DNA from: Treponema sp.
Lineage (GTDB): Bacteria > Spirochaetota > Spirochaetia > Treponematales > Treponemataceae
Assembly (NCBI GenBank): GCA_017622055.1
Contig: JAGARY010000137.1
Location: 1 to 10,753, forward strand
Direction of reading: 5' to 3'
Length of the DNA: 10,753 nucleotides
Position 1 is the first letter of the stretch. Every line of letters starts with the position of its first letter. Positions 5,876-10,753 of this stretch are shown here, one piece after another. Position numbers and translations under genes: made by a program. The notes under the pieces are model-generated. The model was not told the origin of the DNA and made no database searches. It saw only the letters and a list, made by a program, of their open reading frames with translations.

Positions 5876-7006
5876 ATGGCATTAGAATGTGGAATCGTTG
5901 GATTACCAAACGTAGGAAAATCAACAATATTTTCGGCTTTAACAGCAGCTCCAGCGGCAGCAGAAAACTTTCCGTTTTGTACAATTGACCCAAACATTGG
6001 AATTGTAGACTTACCAGACGAAAGACTAGATTTTTTGGCAAGTATTCATAACCCAAAAAAGAAAACTCCAGCAACAGTAAAATTTGTTGATATTGCAGGT
6101 TTGATTAAAGGTGCTAGCCAAGGTGAAGGTCTTGGAAACAAATTCTTAGCAAATATTCGTGAATGTGCAATTATTGCTCACGTTGTAAGATGTTTTGATA
6201 ATCCAGATATTATGCACGTTCGTGACAATGCCAACGTAGAAGCGGCAATTGACCCAGAATCTGACATTTTAACAATCAACTGGGAACTTTGTCAGGCAGA
6301 CTTAGACACAATTGAAAAACGCCAAGACAAAGTTACAAGACAAATTCGTTCTTTGGGAAAAGAAGAAGAAAAAAAACTTGCTCCTTGGACAAGTGCAGTT
6401 GCAAAAATTAAACCACTTTTGTTAGACGGAAAATGTGCTCGCACAGCAGATTTAACAGACGACGAAAAAGCTGCAATTTACGATATGTTCTTACTTACAA
6501 TGAAACCAACTCTTTATGTTGCAAACGTTGATGAAGATACAATTACAAATGGAACAAATGAATATGTAGAAGTTGTAAAAAAATATGCAGCAGAAGAAAA
6601 AAGCGAAGTAGTTGTAATTTGTGGAAAATTTGAAGCAGATTTAGCAGAAATTACAGAAGAAGCAGACAGAAAAGATTTTATGGAAAGTGTTGGACTTGAA
6701 GAATCTGGATTGGCTGTTTTGGCAAGAAAAGCTTATCACTTAATGGGATACAGAACTTTCTTTACTGGTGGACCAGATGAATGTCGTGCTTGGACAATTC
6801 GTAATGGGGACAAAGCTCCACAAGCGGCTGGTGTTATTCACACAGACTTTGAAAAAGGATTTATTAAAGCTGAAGCATACACAATTGAAGATTTACGTCA
6901 ATACAAAGACGAAGCCAGCATAAAAGCAGCTGGAAAATATCGTCAGGAAGGCAAAGAATACGTTGTTCAAGACGGTGATGTTTTGTTCTTTAAGTTTAAT
7001 GTATAA
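5876..7006 (+). CDS. ychF: Ribosome-binding ATPase YchF (Obg/OLA1 family)
   Basis: YchF is a conserved cytoplasmic P-loop nucleotidase that binds ribosomes and, unlike its Obg relatives, prefers ATP. The 376 residues show G1 GLPNVGKS (9-16), G3 DIAGLIKGASQGEGLGN (72-88) and G4 NVDE (217-220). The last replaces the guanine-specific NKxD and explains the ATP preference. A helical insertion spans about 130-210 and a TGS domain ends the protein, with TFFTGGPDECRAWTIRNG (294-311) and AAGVIHTDFEKGFIKAE (317-333). Length is normal. GAGG at 5863-5866, 9 nt before the ATG, supports the start. The stop codon leads directly into a strong terminator shared with the convergent gene. Confidence 0.97.
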   Translation: MALECGIVGLPNVGKSTIFSALTAAPAAAENFPFCTIDPNIGIVDLPDERLDFLASIHNPKKKTPATVKFVDIAGLIKGASQGEGLGNKFLANIRECAIIAHVVRCFDNPDIMHVRDNANVEAAIDPESDILTINWELCQADLDTIEKRQDKVTRQIRSLGKEEEKKLAPWTSAVAKIKPLLLDGKCARTADLTDDEKAAIYDMFLLTMKPTLYVANVDEDTITNGTNEYVEVVKKYAAEEKSEVVVICGKFEADLAEITEEADRKDFMESVGLEESGLAVLARKAYHLMGYRTFFTGGPDECRAWTIRNGDKAPQAAGVIHTDFEKGFIKAEAYTIEDLRQYKDEASIKAAGKYRQEGKEYVVQDGDVLFFKFNV

Positions 7007-7044
7007 AAAAAGGGCTGTTCATTTTTGAACAGCCCCGTTTTTTT
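7005..7044. terminator. Bidirectional intrinsic terminator between convergent genes
   Basis: GGGCTGTTCA (7012-7021) pairs perfectly with TGAACAGCCC (7026-7035) around a TTTT loop. A seven-T run (7038-7044) follows on the plus strand and seven A residues (7005-7011) give the matching T-run on the minus strand. It therefore stops both ychF and the leftward 570-residue gene, and overlaps the stop codons of both. Confidence 0.92.
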
Positions 7045-8755
7045 AATATCCATCGCTCATTTCGCGGTTTAGGTCTTTTTTGCAAAGTTCATCGTAAACT
7101 AAACTTCGTTTGCGAAGTTCTTCTTTTCGTTCTTTTGGGAATGGCATATTACGCCAGAAAATTCCACGAACATCTTTATCAAGGCGTTGAACACCTTCAG
7201 ATTCTTTTGTCATCCACAAAATGTAATCTTCAATAAAGAATTCTTTTAAATCACCTTTAAGTTTAAGTTGTTCAATGTGCTGGTAATATTGACCAGTAAT
7301 TCCTTCTTCCATCCAATAGTAAGAAGCTTTTTCTTTTGCAACTTGCCATCGTAAATCTGCAATTGCAGTTAATACAGCAATTCTTAAATCTTTTGGATAC
7401 ATTGGAATTACAATGCGTCCACGGCTTGTAACTCTGTTGTAGCGATCAAATGGTTCCCAACAAAAACCTCTGTCGCCGTAAGTTGGAACAAGCAAAACGT
7501 AAGGAACAATTCTGTTTGGAATGTTTTTATGAATACGGTGGAAACATCCTGGGTCAATAGATTCAATCCAACGCAAAACTTCAATTACATTTTCTCTAGT
7601 TCCAGTTCCTTTTTCTGTACAATGATAAAATTCTCTTGTAAAAATTGGGAATTGATTTCCACGTCGACCAACAGTCATTTTTGCCATTTGACGAACTGTT
7701 TCATATTCAATGCGAACTGCTTCTGTATCATTAGTTTGGCTTTGTTGTCCACCACCATTTTCTTCCAATTTGTATTTTACGCTATCATAAGCACCTTTTG
7801 CTTCTCTGTACTCATTAAGGGCTTTTGTAAGTTCTTTATCAACCTTTGAAAGTCTGTGCAAATGATCTGTAATTTCTGAAAAAACTCTTCTTTGCATTTC
7901 TGTTAAAGGTTCAGTGTGTGGTGGTAAATCTAAAATTTTATTATGTTCACACAAAGTTTCAATTCTGTTTTTTAACTCAAGCTCAAGCATAGAACGTTCA
8001 TTTTCTTTCATGTTCAAAATATTTTCTGAACTTTGAAGTTTTCCAGAATTTTTTGATTGCAATTGCATTAAGCGAGATTGTTCAGCAAGATTAACTTCTT
8101 CTGCAGTCATATTTGCCATACGTTTTGGCTGACGTTTTTCATCTGTCATAGAATTTGTCATTCTTCCAGAAGAAATTTCTTTGAACCATTCGTCCATATA
8201 CAGAACAGGTTCTTGAGATGTGTTATCTATAAAAATTTTTGAAAAGAATTCTTTTTGTTCAGTTTTAAATAAAGAAGGAAGCAAAACTCCAAAACGAATA
8301 AGCATTCGTTTTGGCATTGGTAAATTTACATTTCCAGATTTTCCAACCATACCACGCAAAAGTTCCCAATAAACAGTAACAATTTGTTGTCTAAATACTG
8401 CTCTGTCTTTAGGATCTTTTGTTGTTAAATATTTTGACATAATTTGGTGAACACGTTGAGAAGAATTGTTTTCACCAGTTAAGGCAGTCTTGTAGTAACT
8501 TGTATCATTAAAATGATTGTAAGGAACATCGCTAACAAGTTTATCAATTGGAGTGAAGCCCTTTGCCGATAAATCAACACGGTGAATAGATTTTGGACCA
8601 GAATCTTCTTTGTCATCTTGAAAAATTGATTTTTTTGAAAAATTCGAAGTGTCAATATCAACAGATTCAATACTTTCTAAATCAATTTCTTCCATTGCGT
8701 CGTTTTCTGCGTTGGCAAGAAGTTTTGCAATTTCAGGATCTAATTCGTCGTTCAT
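7043..8755 (-). CDS. Conserved protein of unknown function, treponeme-like, with central coiled coil
   Basis: I do not recognise a named family. The 570 residues have no signal peptide or membrane segment, so the protein is probably cytoplasmic. Visible parts, numbered from the start chosen here, are: an acidic disordered N-terminus (about 1-55), a mixed helical region (about 85-195), a charged coiled-coil-like stretch (about 215-332), a GGGQQSQTND linker (334-343) and a compact aromatic-rich C-terminal domain (about 346-570). The last contains NRIVPYVLLVPTYGDRGFCWEPF and ends rich in Lys, Arg and Glu. The ATG at 8755 is preferred over one four codons upstream (8767), because GGGAG (8761-8765) lies 5 nt before it and the upstream ATG has no such site. 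It has its own promoter just after ilvB and shares the terminator with ychF. Confidence 0.85.
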   Translation of the reverse strand: MNDELDPEIAKLLANAENDAMEEIDLESIESVDIDTSNFSKKSIFQDDKEDSGPKSIHRVDLSAKGFTPIDKLVSDVPYNHFNDTSYYKTALTGENNSSQRVHQIMSKYLTTKDPKDRAVFRQQIVTVYWELLRGMVGKSGNVNLPMPKRMLIRFGVLLPSLFKTEQKEFFSKIFIDNTSQEPVLYMDEWFKEISSGRMTNSMTDEKRQPKRMANMTAEEVNLAEQSRLMQLQSKNSGKLQSSENILNMKENERSMLELELKNRIETLCEHNKILDLPPHTEPLTEMQRRVFSEITDHLHRLSKVDKELTKALNEYREAKGAYDSVKYKLEENGGGQQSQTNDTEAVRIEYETVRQMAKMTVGRRGNQFPIFTREFYHCTEKGTGTRENVIEVLRWIESIDPGCFHRIHKNIPNRIVPYVLLVPTYGDRGFCWEPFDRYNRVTSRGRIVIPMYPKDLRIAVLTAIADLRWQVAKEKASYYWMEEGITGQYYQHIEQLKLKGDLKEFFIEDYILWMTKESEGVQRLDKDVRGIFWRNMPFPKERKEELRKRSLVYDELCKKDLNREMSDGY

Positions 8756-8760
8756 AAGTA

Positions 8761-8765
8761 CTCCC
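8761..8765 (-). promoter_or_regulatory. Ribosome-binding site that decides the start of the 570-residue protein
   Basis: GGGAG on the minus strand lies 5 nt before the ATG at 8755. It falls inside codons 2-3 of the longer reading, which shows that the 8767 ATG is probably not the start. Confidence 0.7.
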
Positions 8766-8789
8766 ATGATTACTTGTTTAGATTACTCA

Positions 8790-8817
8790 ATTATATCACA
8801 GATACAAGGATTTTCAA
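8790..8817 (-). promoter_or_regulatory. Strong extended -10 promoter for the leftward unknown gene
   Basis: On the minus strand TTGAAA (8817-8812) is followed by a 16-nt spacer and a perfect TATAAT (8795-8790), preceded by TGA to give an extended -10. Transcription would start near 8783, about 28 nt before the chosen ATG. The -35 begins 7 nt after the ilvB stop codon, so this gene can be expressed apart from ilvB. Confidence 0.75.
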
Positions 8818-8823
8818 TAAATA

Positions 8824-10554
8824 TTAGTCTCGAATACAATCAATATTTGCTTTTCCTCCTGGTACAAAAGGAAGAACATTTTCTTCGCTGCTAACGCTAC
8901 ATTTTACAAAGCAAGGTTTGTTTTTGCGGTTTGCATCAAAAGCTTTTTTGTACCATTCAGAATCAGAATCGGCATCAACAACTTCAATTCCAAAACCTTT
9001 TGCAATTGCAAGCAAATCTGGATTTACGCCAAAAATACTTGCACTATAATTTTTTTCAAAAAGATATTTTTGTTGTTGGTATACCATTCCTAAAGTTCCG
9101 TTTTGGAAAACTATTACAGTTACCGCAAGATTTTGTTCAGCCAAAGTTGCAAGTTCCTGAATGTTCATCATAATTGAACCATCGCCACTAAAACAAACAA
9201 TGCGTTTTTCTGGATTTGCCAATGCGGCACCAATTGCTGCAGGAAGTCCAAAGCCCATTGTTCCAAGGCTACCCGAAGTTAAAAAACTTCTAGGCTTTTC
9301 AACAGGATAATATTGAGCCGCCCACATTTGATGCTGACCAACATCAGTTGTAACAATCAAATTGTCTGCTGCAATTCCAGCTTTTTCTGCCAAAGCAGGA
9401 ACATCATTTATAAAAGTTCTAGGATTAATGCAACTGTTTTCAAAACGTCCACATTCCAAAGAGTCTGTTTTTTTCATTAAATCTTGAATTTCTTTAAGCC
9501 ATTTTGCATTTGCACAAATCTTCTTTTCAAAAACTAATTGAGCTAAAATTGAAAAAACAGATTCAACATCTGCAACAATAGAAACATTTGTAGAAACAAT
9601 TTTATCAACTTCTGCGGCATCAATATCAATATGAATAATTTTTGCATTAGGACAAAATTCTTTTACAATTCCTGTGGCTCTGTCATCAAAACGAACCCCA
9701 GCGGCAATTACTAAATCTGAATCATGAATTGCAACGTTAGCTGCGTAAGAACCGTGCATCCCAAGCATGCCAACAAAATATTCAGCAGAACGAGGGGCAC
9801 AACCAAGTCCCATTAAACTAGTTACAATTGGAAGTGTATATTGAGAAGTAAATTTTTCAATTTCTTTGGCTGCTTCAAAAGAATTACATCCACCACCACA
9901 ATATAAAACTGGTTTTTTAGCGTTTGCAAGCAAAGTTGCAATTTCTTCACATTTTTTTGATAATTCTTCTGTAGTTGCGTGATATTTTGATTTACATTTA
10001 CAATTTTTTGCATTTTCAACAATTTTTTCAAAATAATCATCTGCAACTTCACATTCTGCAAGTTGAATATCACGAGGAACATCAATTAAAACTGGACCCG
10101 GACGGCCTTCGCAAGCAATTCTAAATGCTTCTGGAATTGCAGTTAAAAGTTCGCTGGCAGATTTTACCATTACGCTGTGTTTTGTAATTGGGAACGAAAG
10201 CCCAAATGTGTCTGCTTCTTGAAAAGCGTCTGTTCCAAGCAAATAAGTGTTTACCTGTCCTGTAATTGCAATAATTGGAACCGAATCGCAGCGAGCGTCG
10301 GCAATGGCTGTTAAAAGATTCATAGCACCAGGACCACTTGTTGCCATACAAACAGCAGGTTTTCCTGTGGAACGAGCCATTCCCTGAGCAATAAATCCAG
10401 CAGCTTGTTCCTGGCGCACAAGGACGTGCTTGATTGTAGATTTATTTAATTCGTCGTAAAGAGGCAAAATTGAACCACCAGGAATTCCTGCAACTTGTTC
10501 AATTCCAAATGCTTTTAAAGATTCTACAATGATTTGTGCACCAGTTTTTTTCAT
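8824..10554 (-). CDS. ilvB: Acetolactate synthase large (catalytic) subunit
   Basis: This thiamine-diphosphate enzyme joins two pyruvates, or pyruvate and 2-ketobutyrate, in the first common step of valine, leucine and isoleucine synthesis. The 576 residues show the catalytic Glu in VRQEQAAGF (46-54), SGPGAMNLLT (73-82), TGQVNTYLLGTDAFQEAD (98-115), the FAD-site signature RFDDRATG (288-295) typical of the anabolic enzyme, and the cofactor motif GDGSIMMNIQELATLAEQN (457-475) with NGTLGMV (485-491). Two positions where herbicide-sensitive enzymes have Pro and Trp carry Asn102 and Gln residues (VYQQQ, 491-495). GGAAG, 7 nt before the ATG, supports the start. No regulatory subunit gene (ilvN/ilvH) adjoins it: the next leftward gene is unrelated and has its own promoter. 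The upstream leader has an attenuator and a Val/Leu-rich leader peptide. Confidence 0.96.
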   Translation of the reverse strand: MKKTGAQIIVESLKAFGIEQVAGIPGGSILPLYDELNKSTIKHVLVRQEQAAGFIAQGMARSTGKPAVCMATSGPGAMNLLTAIADARCDSVPIIAITGQVNTYLLGTDAFQEADTFGLSFPITKHSVMVKSASELLTAIPEAFRIACEGRPGPVLIDVPRDIQLAECEVADDYFEKIVENAKNCKCKSKYHATTEELSKKCEEIATLLANAKKPVLYCGGGCNSFEAAKEIEKFTSQYTLPIVTSLMGLGCAPRSAEYFVGMLGMHGSYAANVAIHDSDLVIAAGVRFDDRATGIVKEFCPNAKIIHIDIDAAEVDKIVSTNVSIVADVESVFSILAQLVFEKKICANAKWLKEIQDLMKKTDSLECGRFENSCINPRTFINDVPALAEKAGIAADNLIVTTDVGQHQMWAAQYYPVEKPRSFLTSGSLGTMGFGLPAAIGAALANPEKRIVCFSGDGSIMMNIQELATLAEQNLAVTVIVFQNGTLGMVYQQQKYLFEKNYSASIFGVNPDLLAIAKGFGIEVVDADSDSEWYKKAFDANRKNKPCFVKCSVSSEENVLPFVPGGKANIDCIRD

Positions 10555-10607
10555 AACTTTTCTTCCTTTGTTTTTATATTGGGGCGTGCTTACAGGGCAA
10601 CACCTAT

Positions 10608-10636
10608 AAAAAAAGCTCTTTGGTTTCCCAAAGAGC
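10608..10636 (-). terminator. Attenuator (intrinsic terminator) in the ilvB leader
   Basis: On the minus strand GCTCTTTGG (10636-10628), a GAAA loop and CCAAAGAGC (10623-10615) make a perfect 9-bp stem closed by a GNRA tetraloop and followed by seven T residues (10614-10608). It sits 53 nt upstream of ilvB and downstream of a short leader reading frame. It is therefore placed to stop transcription before the gene, not after one. Confidence 0.92.
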
Positions 10637-10688
10637 CCTTATTTTATAATTACAGTTTAATCACAAAATATATAACAACTCTTAGGGG
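10627..10688 (-). promoter_or_regulatory. Antiterminator pairing segments of the ilvB leader
   Basis: On the minus strand CCCTAAGAG (10687-10679), just after the leader-peptide stop codon, pairs with CTCTTTGGG (10635-10627) at eight of nine positions with one U-U mismatch; two G-U pairs can extend it. The second segment is most of the 5' arm of the terminator, so the two structures exclude each other. The first segment can instead fold back on the end of the leader reading frame (GAG with CTC 10709-10707, TAA with TTA 10702-10700, GCC with GGC 10698-10696), which would release the terminator. This is the three-state arrangement of ribosome-mediated attenuation. The folds are read by eye, without energies. 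Confidence 0.7.
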
Positions 10689-10691
10689 CAA

Positions 10692-10745
10692 TTAAGCCTT
10701 AACCACGAGAACTGTTACAATTTTGACTAAACTAGAAAATTTCAT
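10692..10745 (-). CDS. Branched-chain leader peptide for ilvB attenuation
   Basis: The 17-codon frame encodes MKFSSLVKIVTVLVVKA. It has five Val, two Leu and one Ile, including the run VLVV at residues 12-15, plus one Thr. Those are the amino acids whose supply governs ilv leader peptides in enterobacteria. The stop codon lies 55 nt before the attenuator stem. The run of regulatory codons overlaps the segment that would sequester the antiterminator, so a ribosome stalled there would favour read-through. The window ends 8 nt upstream of the ATG, so the ribosome-binding site and promoter cannot be seen. The peptide itself probably has no function beyond being translated. Confidence 0.8.
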   Translation of the reverse strand: MKFSSLVKIVTVLVVKA

Positions 10746-10753
10746 ACCAATAT

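Noticed and set aside
7529..7849. Plus-strand open frame of 106 codons
   Set aside because: It lies wholly antisense to the 570-residue gene, has Ser/Phe/Asn-rich composition typical of an antisense shadow and no ribosome-binding site.
8756..8767. ATG at 8767 as the start of the 570-residue protein
   Set aside because: It lacks a ribosome-binding site, and the good GGGAG site lies inside its first codons, at proper distance from the ATG at 8755.
8649..8894. Plus-strand open frame of 81 codons across the gap between the two leftward genes
   Set aside because: It overlaps both genes antisense and the promoter between them; the composition (Ser/Ile rich) is that of a shadow frame.
10555..10753. 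T-box riboswitch upstream of ilvB
   Set aside because: No T-box core sequence (AGGGTGG...ACCGCG type) or long specifier stem is present; the leader peptide with paired antiterminator explains the region better.
1..10753. CRISPR arrays, insertion sequences, prophage or toxin-antitoxin genes
   Set aside because: No regularly spaced repeats, transposase, integrase or phage-like reading frames are visible; apart from the two palindromes the window looks like ordinary core genome.

Overview
The window is AT-rich and densely coded. It fits a host-associated spirochaete, most likely a Treponema. That is an inference from base composition, from the gene mix, and from a large treponeme-like protein of unknown function; no rRNA or marker gene is present to settle it.

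Layout. Positions 1-339 hold no convincing gene but contain two strong imperfect palindromes (141-220 and 244-324). Five genes plus one small one then read rightwards: argB (340-1215, arginine biosynthesis), a divergent PurH-family protein that has lost most active-site motifs (1307-2935), an MraY-type lipid I synthase (2990-4066), a tandem HD / HD-GYP protein likely to act on cyclic di-GMP (4118-5491), a small TSCPD-domain protein (5596-5841) and the ATPase ychF (5876-7006). A bidirectional terminator at about 7005-7044 separates them from two leftward genes: a 570-residue protein of unknown function (7043-8755) and ilvB, the acetolactate synthase large subunit (8824-10554).

The most notable feature is at the right edge. 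Upstream of ilvB, the leftward strand has a complete transcription-attenuation layout. A 17-codon leader peptide (MKFSSLVKIVTVLVVKA) has 8 Val/Leu/Ile residues. It is followed by a segment that can pair with the 5' arm of a perfect 9-bp terminator hairpin carrying seven T residues. This predicts control of ilvB by branched-chain aminoacyl-tRNA supply through ribosome stalling, as in enterobacterial ilv and leu operons, and not by a T-box.

Two other points stand out. The PurH-like gene and the HD-GYP gene both lack a Shine-Dalgarno sequence and have promoter-like -10 elements exactly 6 nt before the ATG, which predicts leaderless mRNAs. The PurH-like protein keeps the fold-level sequence pattern of both PurH domains but not the catalytic residues, so it is a candidate pseudoenzyme or regulatory paralogue next to a peptidoglycan gene.
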